Shown one piece after another: positions 31,130 to 42,519 of a stretch of DNA of 64,000 nt (its first letter is position 1; each line of letters opens with the position of its first letter). Under the pieces are notes generated by a model. That model saw only the letters and a list, made by a program, of their open reading frames with translations, did no database searches and was not told the origin of the DNA. The position numbers were made by a program, and so were the translations under genes. The DNA comes from Phellopilus nigrolimitatus (taxonomy: Eukaryota > Basidiomycota > Agaricomycetes > Hymenochaetales > Hymenochaetaceae): contig JAJOHG010000030.1 of the NCBI GenBank assembly GCA_021029095.1, positions 310,001-374,000 of the forward strand, given 5' to 3'.

Positions 31130-32935
31130 TACATGTACGTACAAGTACTGTATTCGCTACGATCAGCGTCTTCGCCGACCTCGCGTTCTCGCCTGATTGT
31201 TCCGGACGGATGAAACACGCGCGGTCTGCGACCCCGGCGGGGAGACCTTGGAAGTCAAGACGCTCAGCAAGTGTCAATTTTACGAGGACGATGAGGGCGA
31301 AGACGAACCAAACGATCACGTGCATTCACGCCCCCTTTCCCGCCCTGATCAGAACTGAGCGGTAGGCGTAACAGAGCGTCTAATCAACGGCACAAAACGG
31401 TAGCAGAAATAAGATTTGGATTGGTTGGACGAAAAAAGGGTATTGGTCGTAACTGAGCAGACATCGATACAGGCGCGGTCATCCTCACGTGCAAAGATTT
31501 CGAAAGTTGCTCAGCCCGGGAATGCAGTCTCGTGACTCTCGTCCTACCGTTCGATCCAAAAACACTAGACTAAAAAATCTCCTTACTGCAGAACGGCCGT
31601 GATTCCGAACCAACGTCAACGAGGCGGGATTCTGCGATGAACCGTTAAGAAAGTCATAGAATACATGGCAGGTTAGTCCAAGGAGGAGTCCCTTTCTCCG
31701 GAAATGGCCGGTGCCGGCGCAGCGGTGCAGTGCCCTTTGCGATCGACGCACCCTGAACATCAGACCCTTTTCTGCAGGGTTACTGTAATCTGCCACACAA
31801 TCACTGAATTTTGCAAAGTCAAGCGCTTCATTCTTATTGCATAAATGCGCTGCCGTTAATTGCATTGGTATCGCGGGCAGGACGCGACGCCACAATGTTG
31901 TTTGGCAAGCACGAACGGTTTGTATTGTATGGCATTTTGCTGATCTTTTTCTTCGCGCTTTAAGATCCCGCTTTGTATGTGCGCTCTGCAAAGCCATGCT
32001 CGTCACGGCCTCTTCATTAATCTACTCCGATAATCATGATGACTCACATCCGCCTGCGCAAATACTTACGCGCCCAACCTGCGGGCTAAGAACGATGTAT
32101 ATTCCCAACTTGCGGGCGTACCTTTTCTCAGCATCACTTTGCACTCTCACAGCAATCGTCAGGTCTTTATACATAATAGTACACATGCGGAGAGGTCGGC
32201 TCCTAGTAAGAGGTGCCACGGGCTGAGGCGGCCCTCGCACGATTGCAACTCTGTAGATTTGCAATGTAAAGGCAGCGCAGTACATAAACTCGCACACGTT
32301 CTCAGGACGTCTTCTGCGCGCTTACAACCTCGGCCGCGATGCTCATAAAGCCGTTCCAGGGACTCGACCGCATGTCCGTCTACGTCTGCTTCACGGATAA
32401 CCCGCCACGCGATCCCATGAACCTCGGGATTCTGCTCGCGCGCGGTGAGCTCTTCGACCCACCTGCGGAATTCTTCCAGTGCGAGCTCGTGTTCGGGCCC
32501 GTGCACGGCGAAGTGGGCTACAAGATATCGCCGGTGCCCGTGTCCATCACAGACGTGAACGTCAAGAGCCTCCGCGCGGATTGCGACCTCCGGCTCCGCG
32601 CCGCCGTCAAGCTGAACAAGGCGCCGCTGAGTAAAGAAAAGCTCAAGATCATTGGCGGCCTGCTGGCGCCCCGTTACCCGCTGCAGTGGAAGACGCAGGA
32701 GGAGTGCCTCGCCCCCTTCCTCGCGTGTATCGGGTCCGTCTTTTCCCACGACGACAGGTTCAAGAGAAAGGACAAGCTCGCACAGAAGGTGATCGCGCTC
32801 GGGAACGACCCGAAGCGCAAGGATACCGTGTTTTCAATCTGGGAGGCGATACCGCCGAAGCAGTCCGTGCTGACCAAAGTGTTGGGGAAGATGAAGAAGA
32901 CGAAGAAGAAAAAGGAGACTCCGTAGATATTTGCT
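31130..32935 (+). repeat. Block D: shorter leader plus MSVYV gene
   Basis: The leader resembles D1 (25840-27600) and the proximal part of blocks B and C (GCGCTTCATTC, CTTGCGGGCGTACC). It is more diverged, and gene D follows. It contains the empty target site that validates the pogo-like insertion at 26325. Confidence 0.7.
32339..32926 (+). CDS. MSVYV-family protein D (unrecognised, 195 aa)
   Basis: Single exon, ATG in the conserved GCGATG context. It is the most diverged of the A-D group: MSVYVCFTD, LGILLARGELFD, AEFFQCELVF, TDVNVKSLRADCDLRLRAAVKL, AQKVIALGNDP, then a lysine-rich tail KVLGKMKKTKKKKETP. Conservation of the spacing of all landmarks despite divergence suggests that the protein has been maintained by selection. 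No known domain recognised. Confidence 0.7.
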   Translation: MLIKPFQGLDRMSVYVCFTDNPPRDPMNLGILLARGELFDPPAEFFQCELVFGPVHGEVGYKISPVPVSITDVNVKSLRADCDLRLRAAVKLNKAPLSKEKLKIIGGLLAPRYPLQWKTQEECLAPFLACIGSVFSHDDRFKRKDKLAQKVIALGNDPKRKDTVFSIWEAIPPKQSVLTKVLGKMKKTKKKKETP

Positions 32936-35094
32936 TTGCTTTGCTTTACAAATGTATGAATAATAAGTTATCAAAGAGGGGACTGAACATACCAAGAATA
33001 CGAATAAAATGATAAAACTGGTTGCAGGGTGACGGTGTGTGGATGCTCGGTGCTCTGCTCACAAAGAGGAAGAGGAGTTATATCCAACGTACATGTACAA
33101 GTAGCGAGTAGATCGGGTATCGATTCGAAGTCACAACTGATAAAATCAGAACCCGTAGTCGTCCCGTTAGTTCTTCATCGGTATTCGTCGGCCTATGTGT
33201 AGGCATCTCGCCTCACAACTCTATCAGAAATCATCTTGTATTCTGTTCGGCGCTATAGCCTCAAGAAGAAATTCAGCGAAGACCGTGGACGGCGAGGACA
33301 TTAATCTGTGCGTTACGTCGATCGATAGGGAAGAGGGCCATTTGGAGTGAAGAGAGCTTGAACGCGAAGTGGGTTAAGATCCGATTCAACACCATTGAAG
33401 TGCAGAAGAGCAGGAATGGCCGTCGGCGTAGTCAAAGTCAGGATCGTCATCGGATGGCTGAAGTCTAGACGCGTCCGCGACATCTACGCGTAACGAGGTG
33501 GAAAAATGGCATCAGTGAGAAAAGGCGGAAGAGGCATGGACGTAGAGAACCTAAGGCGGAACCTGATAGTCGAAGGTGGAATGATGGCTTAGCAGGAGCC
33601 TAGCGAGCCGCACTTTGGTGTCCTGAGAACCTGAGAGACGTCAGTTTGTTGACGTTCATTGCTAGATAAACTACGCGAAACAAACCGAAGCAAAGAAGCG
33701 ATCATCTTGAGAAACGCCCATTTTCCTTCTTGTGCGTACTCTGTTAGAGACTGCCAAATAGATCAAGAGTACTGTATACGTGTCCGAAACGGCCCCGTTG
33801 GATTTTAGACGCCTTACGAGCCTAAGCCCAGTTTGAGAACGAAGCTCAAATATCAACTCTGCGCATGAGATCATCGCAAAAATGACGAGCGTGGCCGTGA
33901 ACGGACATCGAACTCACAAGGCCAAGTTCATCGACTGAAGCCGAAGCACGCATGATGATATGGCAATGCTGCCGAATTGATGCGGTGTTATCCTGATAAG
34001 TTCTACCTCGAGAGAAAAAAATTGGGAAACCCACGGTTTTTTCTAATTCTCCTATTCTCCTGAATGTATTTCCGGGCTGCGAAAGCGCCATTAAAATCAA
34101 AAGCATTCCAGGTACAGGCTGCAACACAAAGTCGATTCGCGTTCGCTATACCACAGGATTGAGGGCGTCCAGCAAAGAAGTCTCGATATCATGTAGAGCT
34201 ACGAAAACAATTGCTGAGCGAGCGGAGTCAGAACATGCAGTCGCGTAAGGCGGGTCTTGTTTGTCTGGTCACCAAACAGTGGAAATAGCCGGTGCCGGCT
34301 CAGCGGCGCAACGCATTTCTCGATCGACGCACCCTGACACCCTGAGCTTCATACCCTTTATACAGGGTGAACTGTAAAGTTTAAGGATATCAACTGAACT
34401 TTGTCCATCCAAGCACTCTATTTTATAGGAGCATATATGCACTTGACATTACGATACTACGCCACAAAGTTGTTTGGCAAGCACGATTGCCTGTATTGGC
34501 GTCTTCTGATAATTTTCTTCACTTAAAATCTTCCGAGTCCCGGGCTCTGCTTCGCAAATGTATTTGGGGAGCTATATCGTCTCATCCTTTGCCGGAGATG
34601 TGGGGCATCTGATTAATGAAACGCTCCTGTAAGGTTTGCTAGAGACGCTCCTCTGTGAAACGCAAAGCTATGTACTGAGAGCCGCTCCCATCGAGGCGGA
34701 TCTCATCCCATGATACAAGTAGATGACATACGACTCTTGCCGGAATGATACACGTGCATTTGGCGCGCGATCTCAAGAATTTTGGACCTAGAATTAGTTT
34801 TCGGTCGAAAACTACTCATATCCCAAAATAAACGTATATACGTACATCAACACAAAGACAATTTTTGTCTAGTAAACAAAGCGCGCACAAAAACACGAGG
34901 AGGGACCGAGCTGGCAACTCAACTTCGAGGTCGGCGGAGGTTAGACACGGTGCAGCGCCTAAATGGAGAAAGGTATCTTGCGTCTCGACGCGTGCACAAT
35001 ATGTCAATATCCATACCGTCAAACTGAACATAAGCATGCCAAATAGAGAATCGCATATGAGTTAGACTGACTCTCGATACGAGTAATAGCGTTT
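32936..35094. other. Intergenic region with decayed repeat fragments
   Basis: Positions 33190-33360 are diverged from 22700-22870. Positions 34270-34530 are a decayed copy of the block leader (CGATCGACGCACCCTGA, AAGTTGTTTGGCAAGCACGA). No gene is supported; short frames such as 33846-34127 have no recognisable product. Confidence 0.45.
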
Positions 35095-35309
35095 TAGTGT
35101 TCGAAAATACGACATGCGCACGAAAACAAGAAGAAAAAGTGTATCACATTTAAAATAAAATACATATTTCGCCCTAGTCCTTCTTCCTTCGAAATTCTCG
35201 CCGATGCTTCCGACCTAACCGTCCGCTACGAATGCTCAATATTGTCATTGCTATCTCATAGTCGGGAATCAGCTCGAGCCATCAAAGCATTGTGGCAGAC
35301 TTGGCCGCT

Positions 35310-36854
35310 TCAGCACACTCGCGGGGTGATTTCGACGCTGCGCAATTTAGGGAGTACATCCAAACGCTGACGGACTGACATATCCTCAAGATCCAGAACC
35401 CCGCGTAAGTAATCGCCGATATCAACTCGTCGTAAAATCAAGTTCTCCAAGTGTGGCGCGGCTTGTAAGATGTTTAAAATGCAGTCATCGTTATCTCTGG
35501 ATGATTTGGCTGCGGTAGACGAAAATTCGTCATGTGCGAGGATAAGCGTACTCAGAGGCGCTTGAGAGCGTAGCAAGAAAGCGTCAATGCCCACCCATGC
35601 GTGGGGCGACCCTCCATCTAATTCGATTTCCAGGCGATCAAGAGTCGGAAATTCGAAATGATCCAGAATGCGGTGCGCTAGTCCTGGAAGCGCGTTGACG
35701 AATTTGAGACAGACTTCTTGAACGGTCTGTAGAGTAAATACTCCAGTCATTGATGGTGGTACGGATTGTCTAAAAGGGAGAAAACAGCACTCTAGTTTCC
35801 TCAGAAGAGGGGAAAAGAAGAGAATGTTCTTGAAGAAGGTCCATTGCCATGAAAATGAATTGTTTGCTTGAGAAGAAAGAACCGATAAGGTAAGCAACTG
35901 TGTCGGGAGTGTTTGAATTTGCAGCGGAAACTGAACGGCTCCATCATAATCAAGTGTTGTAAGATTGGGCATGCTTTTCTTGTCCACATAAACGGTAACA
36001 TTATGCGAGCCCACAACTTTGAGCCACTTTATTTTGGCCATATCCTTTAGATCCAGGGTTTTATAGACACAGTCTGAAGGCGGGAAGAAGAGAGTGCATA
36101 TTTGGAGTCGCACCAATCTACTTCTGTGTTTGAGGGTTTCATCAAGGATAGAACAGATGATCCGATAGTCTCTTGCGCTGCACGAATATCCAGTATTTGC
36201 CCACGAACCGATAACTATCGATAGATCTGCATTTCGCGACCTGTCCAGAAAACGCTGCCACCACCTTGTCACCAACGTTAGGTTCACTAAGTCACCACTG
36301 GTTGTGCGGAGTGCACCGAAGCGGCCCGGGGAGCCGCTAAGCATGATTCCAAAATTCGCCCACAGACTGGGCATGGATAGAGCGACTGTCCTCCATTGAC
36401 GGCTGACTTGAGACACGGCCACGGGTGCGATCCTCGTGAATGAGACGGTGCTAAGATCACTATATGTGAACCATGACAGTATAAGGAGAAGGACTTCTGG
36501 GATAGCTAAAGCCCTCTTAGAGGAGGACCTGGAGAGGCTTGGTTCGTAGTGAGTTTCGATGTGAGAAGTATGATTCTCTGCACCGAAGGACTGTGGCTCT
36601 GGATATTCGAGTTTAGGGCGAACACGCCGTCGTTCATGGTCCTCCTCTGTAGTGTTGCTAGTGACTACGGAGATCATGATGAGAGTTTTCTGGAAGGTCG
36701 GTTGTGCTAGTGTCGAGATGTAGATGGGGGTTGAATGTGTACCACATGCGCCCGGCCATAATTGGTTGAAGTTCGGAATCGCAAGCCACAGCCCATCACG
36801 TGATTTAAGCCATCCGCAGTTCTCCGGTTGTAATTGTGTTGCTTGCATTGACAT
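35310..36854 (-). CDS. F-box protein, left copy (514 aa)
   Basis: Single exon from the ATG at 36854; a TATAAAG box lies at 36907-36913. An F-box-like helix region (residues ~112-160: LAIPEVLLLILSWF...VSQVSRQWRTVALSMPSLW) is followed by leucine-rich sequence typical of basidiomycete F-box/LRR proteins. These proteins recruit substrates to SCF ubiquitin ligases through Skp1. The substrate is unknown. It differs from the 60669 copy by about a dozen residues, and both are open along the full length, so both may be functional. Confidence 0.8.
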   Translation of the reverse strand: MSMQATQLQPENCGWLKSRDGLWLAIPNFNQLWPGACGTHSTPIYISTLAQPTFQKTLIMISVVTSNTTEEDHERRRVRPKLEYPEPQSFGAENHTSHIETHYEPSLSRSSSKRALAIPEVLLLILSWFTYSDLSTVSFTRIAPVAVSQVSRQWRTVALSMPSLWANFGIMLSGSPGRFGALRTTSGDLVNLTLVTRWWQRFLDRSRNADLSIVIGSWANTGYSCSARDYRIICSILDETLKHRSRLVRLQICTLFFPPSDCVYKTLDLKDMAKIKWLKVVGSHNVTVYVDKKSMPNLTTLDYDGAVQFPLQIQTLPTQLLTLSVLSSQANNSFSWQWTFFKNILFFSPLLRKLECCFLPFRQSVPPSMTGVFTLQTVQEVCLKFVNALPGLAHRILDHFEFPTLDRLEIELDGGSPHAWVGIDAFLLRSQAPLSTLILAHDEFSSTAAKSSRDNDDCILNILQAAPHLENLILRRVDIGDYLRGVLDLEDMSVRQRLDVLPKLRSVEITPRVC

Positions 36855-36906
36855 TGTGCGTTAACTCCCTCCGAGATTAATCTATGTAATTCTGGAGCTC
36901 ACAGAC

Positions 36907-36913
36907 ACTTTAT
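36907..36913 (-). promoter_or_regulatory. TATA box of left F-box gene
   Basis: TATAAAG on the minus strand lies 53 bp upstream of the ATG at 36854. It is identical and equally spaced in the right copy (60609-60615). Confidence 0.65.
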
Positions 36914-37004
36914 ATGAAGGCGTCAAGCTGCCTGAATTATGCATGCTAATCATATATCCTGCGCTTGCTGCTCTTCAATAAGCACGTATTTCCCTGATTG
37001 TTAT

Positions 37005-37290
37005 GCTCCATCCGTGTCCCGGTGGATAAGTTGCTTTGATTCACGTCAGCTCTGCCCCGCCACAACGCGTCTTGCTGCGCATGGGCTGCGCGCCGCGTGG
37101 TTCGCGTGCCTCTGCGTACGACGATGAAAACGATGGTGGCAGTATCAGGTACCGCACCATGTACCGAGGTGGCTCAGGTGGACCTGTTGTCTTGCGAGAC
37201 ACGCCGGGAGCATTACATAGTGCACCCCGGGGCTAGTCAGTCCGGACGGGCGAGCATGAGACGATGGTGCAGGCAGCGTGGATTGATGTT
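37005..37290 (+). repeat. Flipped module of the inverted duplication, left
   Basis: The sequence from CTCCATCCGTG through GGTACCGCACCATGTACC to GACGGGCGAGCATG matches 60245-60550 in direct orientation, although everything around it is inverted between the arms. No coding capacity is recognised. Confidence 0.7.
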
Positions 37291-37814
37291 CTTGTCATCT
37301 ATCCATTCTCGGGCCGCATATTGCATAGAGGCTAGCACTATGTACGAGGAAATGGAATCATGTATTAAAAGAAGATGTTGCCAGCAATCTTTCATACGTA
37401 CGTGAATGCATTTTGCTTCTGTCTGTGAGAGGTACTGTAAGAAATGCTTTCTGGTCGGGTACAGTAAACAGCCTACATTATCCTAATGAGTAGTGGCGTT
37501 TTACTTTGCATCGACGCTCTCGCAACGCTTGATGCTAATGAAGTCAAGGCTGAATACAGCAAAGCTTATCAAGCATAGAGGAAGTGCATACATTTCGGAG
37601 CAGATGAAGAGGAGCCAGCTTTGCTTGCCGAGGGCAGGGGAAGTCATGCAAAACAATGAAGTTTTTTCCCCCTTATACTTTGAATTGATGCTATTGCAGC
37701 GACGGACAGATGGTGACACCTGGGGTAAAAATTACCACTGGCGTATACAATGCCCTCTAATTCATACGAAGGCTCTGTGCAAATTTGAGTGCAATTGTAT
37801 GCAAAGTCGGAGGG

Positions 37815-37824
37815 GAGGGGGTAT
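37815..37824 (+). promoter_or_regulatory. TATA box of MSVYV gene E
   Basis: GGGTATAAACCC lies about 90 bp before the gene E ATG. The equivalent in the right arm is GGTTATAAACCC on the minus strand (59541-59552), there preceded by a 16-C run. Confidence 0.55.
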
Positions 37825-37911
37825 AAACCCATGTAGCATCTCCACTCATCAGCACAGAAATACTTACAACAACATAAGAAAGACAAAAATTCCTTCAAGT
37901 TATCGACAAAT

Positions 37912-38511
37912 ATGATCCCGTCAGCAAAGACCGTGAAATCAGAAGTATTCGATGTCTCTAAACTCGAACCTAAGTCTCTCTATGTTGTCTTCACAAAGAG
38001 AAACCGCAGAGGTTCGGAAATGAAGATGGGACTACTGGTCACGATGCCAAAGGAACATGAGCACTGGGCAGAATTCCTCTTGGCCGGAGCAGTATGGTCT
38101 TGTGGGGAGTGGTGGAGAGTGTCGTCCCGATTCGTTGATTTTGCTAACGAGATATTCCCGGATTACTTCCAACTCCATACCGCTGTCAAGCTCAACAAAG
38201 AGCCACTGAGCGACAAAAACCTCAAGCTGATCAGCGATCATATGCAGTGGGAAAACCGCCAGCCTGTGGATCTTGATGAGCCACTCCAGGAGTTCCTTGC
38301 GACCTTCTTGACACGAGTCAACTTCATCCTCCCCGAAAAGCTCAAAGCGATAGACAAAGGGCAACTTGCGAAAAACGTGATCAAGCTGACAGAAATTGCA
38401 AGGTTGCCAAGCATTGCAGCGATTTCGTTGGCGATGGAGATGAATCCAGCCGAAGGGAGGCGCTGGGAGACGATATTCAAGGAGAATTTCCCTTGTCACA
38501 GGTGGTACTAG
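37912..38511 (+). CDS. MSVYV-family protein E (unrecognised, 199 aa)
   Basis: Single exon from the ATG at 37912. It is a divergent member: LEPKSLYVVFTKR replaces the MSVYVVF motif, followed by MGLLVTM, AEFLL, the conserved QLHTAVKLNKEPLSD block near residue 85, FLATFLTRVNFIL, and LAKNVIKLTEIA near the C-terminus. It lacks the Lys-rich tail. The inverted copy at 58942-59460 is frameshifted, so only this arm keeps an intact gene. Function unknown. Confidence 0.65.
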   Translation: MIPSAKTVKSEVFDVSKLEPKSLYVVFTKRNRRGSEMKMGLLVTMPKEHEHWAEFLLAGAVWSCGEWWRVSSRFVDFANEIFPDYFQLHTAVKLNKEPLSDKNLKLISDHMQWENRQPVDLDEPLQEFLATFLTRVNFILPEKLKAIDKGQLAKNVIKLTEIARLPSIAAISLAMEMNPAEGRRWETIFKENFPCHRWY

Positions 38512-38949
38512 CTGACCGCGACAACCATGTAGGGGTATGAAAGCTAAAAAAGTAGAAATAAGCGTAAACGTGCCTTCAGAAAGAGCCGCGTAGTGTGAAA
38601 CCGGATAGTTTTACTTGATTTTCCAGCTCCCCGTTGCTTTATTTAATGCGGATTGTACGACTATCATGAAATCTTGTTATCAGACTCAAGTCTGAATACA
38701 ACAAAAACCAGCAGAGACGGAGGAAATACATAGGATCAGGGAAGCTCAAAGTGATGGAGACTGCGATTGCGAGGCGACCCGGCATTTCGGCTTTGATGCT
38801 CGCTACAGAGCTTTGTCAGCTCGCAGTGCAGGTGCGAACTGACTAAGTTCTATTAGAGAGTCTTCGAGGATATTGGATGTTTACCACAGAGGATGCTGTG
38901 AATAAAAGGATTACGCAAACTGAGAAACTCATTAAGTAACTGCGCATAC

Positions 38950-39751
38950 TTAGGATGATTTGGTAGCCTTAGGCCTATGGAAGTACACAATACAAAAGGT
39001 TTGACTGCTGTGTTTCGACGGTGCCGACCCCGAACTTTGAAGGATTTGCTTTGCTAGATCTGCGAACAATGGGACGAACCGTTTTTGCCTTACCTGACGC
39101 AAAGTTATTTTGAGACTCGTACTCAAGTGATGAAACACAATCTGTCGCGGCCGGTGTAAATCGCAGACTGAATCAATTTCTTGTCCGTCACTTTGCACTC
39201 GTAACCTGGAAATGAGCCGATAACCACTGCAATACTCAGAAATTTTGGTCCCTCCCGTTCTGAAAGCAACTTCAAAAATAATGTTTAAGAACATGATGAT
39301 AATATGCGGCTTACCTGGTCCCTGCACACGTGTCCTTGAGTTCGTTCCAAAACCACAACCAAAAGCCTAATAAGATGTGCAAAATATTTTAACAGGAGCT
39401 CGAAGGCCAGGTCACCGGGATCATGTTGAATAAACAAGAGTGACAGCAATTCAAGTCGACCCTGCGCATGGGTGTCCAGTCGCACCTAAAGACGACGGTG
39501 ATTGTGGTGTTCACCGGCAGAGTACAAGCCGTAAACGCGAGAAGAGAAGAGATCTTGTTGAGATACTGTGTGCTTCGAGGTAATATGTCGTCGACTAGAT
39601 CAAACGTCCGCAAAAAGAGGGTGCAGACAGAGAAGCTAATCCGGAGCAATAATTCATCGCCGGTTCCTGCTTGACGCTTCGGCCCGTGGCACAACTTCAA
39701 ATTCAGCCAGCATACTCGCCTCTGGCAGGAACGAGTCGAAAGCTCGCTCAA
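38950..39751 (-). pseudogene. Unidentified gene-like fragment, possibly multi-exon
   Basis: Several minus-strand segments look coding. One, near 39330-39485 (GRLELLSLLFIQHDPGDLAF), ends at a GGGACCAG/GTAAGC donor, and an acceptor (CTTTCAG) about 55 bp on leads into another open segment reaching a donor near 39100. Upstream pieces (39389-39751) are in inconsistent frames. The downstream part is also duplicated at 58270-58560. I recognise no domain. A decayed or misread gene is likelier than an intact one. Confidence 0.3.
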
Positions 39752-39759
39752 ATGCCTGT

Positions 39760-40287
39760 GGAAGCATAGTCAGGTGCTACATTATGCGTTGCTAGCTCTT
39801 CGTTGGCTTTCCTAGACTCGGATGCACACACAGATCCCATAATTACCATGAAGTTCTGTTATCAGACTTGATTCAGAATACAGCAAAGACCAGCAGAGAC
39901 AAAGAAAATACATTTGATTCTGATCCCGAAAGAAGACAGGGGATGGAGAGCAAACATCCTTGCTTATCAAAGGATTAGAAAGTTATGAAAGACAACAAAG
40001 CAAAATTCTTTACTTTGCATCCATGCTATGGCGACAAATGGCAGCCGCGATAGAAATATAGTCTTCATGACACATCCGGTCTCCGTTGATGACAAAGCAA
40101 AGGCCCAGTGCGCAAACTTCACGATAACTACATGCAATGTTGGCGCGACGCTATATAGACTCGTGCAGGGCGTCAAGAAATCAGCACAGAAAAACTTATA
40201 ACAATATCAGGAATGTAATTTTATTTATTTCACTCTGCACAGAGATGATCTGTTTCAGTGCTGACAGCCTTGTCCGTGATATTTAGA
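39760..40287. other. Upstream region of MSVYV gene F
   Basis: Positions 39840-39950 resemble 38660-38760 (GTTATCAGACT...CAGCAGAGAC), a small dispersed repeat linked to MSVYV genes. A TATA-like CTATATAGACTC lies at 40151-40162, about 125 bp before the gene F ATG. Confidence 0.5.
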
Positions 40288-40830
40288 ATGGTATCCCAAG
40301 AAAAGTTCGAACCTATGTCTTTGTACGCTGTCTTTACGGGCGACAGCCTCGACGCGAAAGGGAACAAGAGATTGAGGATACTGCTCAGAGGTCTGGACAA
40401 AGCTTGGTGTCTGTCGTACAAGCTGATACCTGGAGCTGGACTTGATAAGAGGGGTGAGTACCGTATAGCACGGTCCCATATGCCCCCACCCTGGCCCATG
40501 GAAAACCTGGACGTGAATCGTCTATACAACGATCCTTATTTCAAACTCCGAACCATTTTCAAGTTCAACGAAGAGCCGCTGGACGAGGAGAAGTGCCAGG
40601 AAATCCATAACGTACTGTCAAGCCCCAGCCAGCTGGACTCGAAGTACACCTCAGTTGAACTTGCCGGGCTGCTTGTGAAATTTCTCGAGCTTGTCTTCCA
40701 GGACGATGTCAGCTTCGGAAAACTGACAAAAGATGATGTCGCGAAAAAGGTTGTCCAGCTCGGGAACACTGTACATCGTGGAGCAACTGTTCTTTCGCTT
40801 TCGTCGGTGTTAGAGATTCTGCGGAAGTAG
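40288..40830 (+). CDS. MSVYV-family protein F (unrecognised, 180 aa)
   Basis: The ATG at 40288 was chosen because the longer frame begins at a GTG and its extra residues have no counterpart in other members. Landmarks: FEPMSLYAVFTGD, LRILLRG, LDVNRLYNDPYFKLRTIFKF, LDEEKCQEIHNVL, AKKVVQLGN. It has the same layout as A-E, without a basic tail. Its TATA box matches those of the broken members G and H (CTATATA followed by a CTCG word). Function unknown. Confidence 0.66.
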   Translation: MVSQEKFEPMSLYAVFTGDSLDAKGNKRLRILLRGLDKAWCLSYKLIPGAGLDKRGEYRIARSHMPPPWPMENLDVNRLYNDPYFKLRTIFKFNEEPLDEEKCQEIHNVLSSPSQLDSKYTSVELAGLLVKFLELVFQDDVSFGKLTKDDVAKKVVQLGNTVHRGATVLSLSSVLEILRK

Positions 40831-40949
40831 TGGGGAGATATATTACTCAATGAACATCCGCTGTCTTGCTGTGACGATACCTGAAGTAGATACTCAGACA
40901 ATGAATAGATAGCGAATGTCAAAATGCTTACCAAAGATATTACAGCGAT

Positions 40950-41663
40950 GTAACGTAGGCACCTTGCTTCATGTAGTTTACCCTAGTCAACGAAAACGTA
41001 CGATACATTGTTATGAGCGTCACGTTGCTGTCTGCGCCACCCGTGGCGATGTACGCAGACCACTGCCTCCCAGAACTACGTTCCCACAAGCTTTGCCTAC
41101 CCGCATTTAGGATTCTAACAGTGAGTCGTAGCCGAGCCCGGCGCCGTTCTTCCGGACCGACGCGGAGAGCACGGCGGACGCAGCGTCCTGTGGGTTTCTT
41201 GAAGAACAAGGTGGGAGAATGTACCGCCTGTCCGTTTTGTGTGTCATGAGGTATTGTGAGGCGGAGTGGTGCGTTTTTTTTGCATGAGCACTCGCTTACG
41301 GGCAGGCGTTAGGGGTCCTAATCCCTTCTCCTTATTCATCTCCTTCACAGGATCATGATGATATTGACATTCAGAGAGTTGATTACGTTCCAAAGCGCTT
41401 TCGTATGGCAGGTTTTCGTCTGGTGCGTGCGTCAGCCCCAAGAGTGAACACGCATAAATGGATGTTTGTGGCGAATAACGCCACTTTTCTCGGCTCTGTA
41501 TAGACCGGTATGCAGTTTTAGTCAGATATTAGAGGAGGAAATGGGAGGAGAAAAGACGCACCGCTCCCGTCCTCCGGGTTATCCGCGCTTCGAGCACGCC
41601 TCCAGTATCCTCCACGCGGGCACAGAGGAACACATTCTAGATCCTAACGACTCCGTCGAACTA
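40950..41663 (-). pseudogene. HIR1 relic, left part
   Basis: Decayed similarity to HIR1 (50344-53698). Positions 41150-41180 match 51117-51145 (CCGGACCGACGCGGAGA), 41244-41441 match 51287-51490 but inverted, and 41560-41660 match 51670-51760 directly (CACCGCTCCCGTCCTCCG). Exon and intron sequence are both represented, so it is a DNA-level duplicate, not a retrocopy. It is interrupted by the pogo-like element at 41664. Confidence 0.6.
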
Positions 41664-41987
41664 TAGTGTAAGTAGTCAAAATACGGTAGCTCGGCAAGCT
41701 CCGTGAAACTTTTTTTTCAGAGGTCGTAATATCCCACATTCGACTCCTTTTTCCAATTACATATGCCTGGATACTATGTATCTTGTATCCTTGTTGCTTA
41801 GTTTTGATTCAGCCGAAGTTGAAAAAAATCAGCCTCCGAAAATTTGAAACAAGCAATATATTGCCTTTTATGGCAGGTCAAAATATGACGTAATATCGGT
41901 TATTGTTTTACAACAAGTCTGGATGGTAGCTTCCGCCTTTAGATGGCCTTGCGAACCTTCACAACCTCAGGGATTTGACGACCGGAC

Positions 41988-42512
41988 TTTTGCAAGGTGA
42001 GACAGGATCCGCGCGAAGAGACAACCTAATACACGGTAAGCTCAGTCGATCGCGCGGCGGTGCGAACGTCTATCATAGTAAACTAACCTAATACACGGTA
42101 AGCTAGTTTAATAGTCTAATAAGCAAAAGTATAATAGAAGATGTATAATAACGAGTGCTCACCTCAGTCGATCGCGCGGCGGTGCGAACGTCTGAGGTGG
42201 GCGAAAGAATAAAGTGTCTTTTTATGCTACTGCTTTGCGGGCCTTTGGATAAGCCGTTTTACTCTACGAAAGAAAGGGGACACGATAAAAGGAGATAAAT
42301 GATAAGTAAATAGCAGTCCGATTGGTCAACGATAAATGGGGGTATGGGGGACGATCGGGAGTGGTGCGCGGACGACGGTTCATCCGCGCGCCGACCAATC
42401 GCGGTGCAGCGAGCCTCGGGCTCGCAGAGCCGAGACGCTGCGCTCGCGGCAGCACGTCCGAGCACGCAACCGGTGCGCGCGGGACGGGGCTCCGCCGGCT
42501 TGCGCTCCAACA
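41988..42512 (-). repeat. Copia-2 3' LTR
   Basis: It contains a 20-bp word twice (42023-42042, 42085-42104) and a 29-bp core twice (42043-42071, 42165-42193). The second core is closed by a CACCTCAG/CTGAGGTG stem (42160-42167 with 42192-42199). Confidence 0.9.
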
Positions 42513-42519
42513 CTCCCCC

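Larger units (their letters stand above)
35095..39140. repeat. Left arm of a ~4-kb inverted duplication
   Basis: This matches 58260-62425 in reverse orientation. It contains an F-box gene, MSVYV gene E and a trailing fragment. Similarity of the F-box coding parts is ~97% at protein level; the intergenic and MSVYV parts are more diverged. A ~300-bp module inside (37005-37290) is in the same orientation in both arms. Confidence 0.85.
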
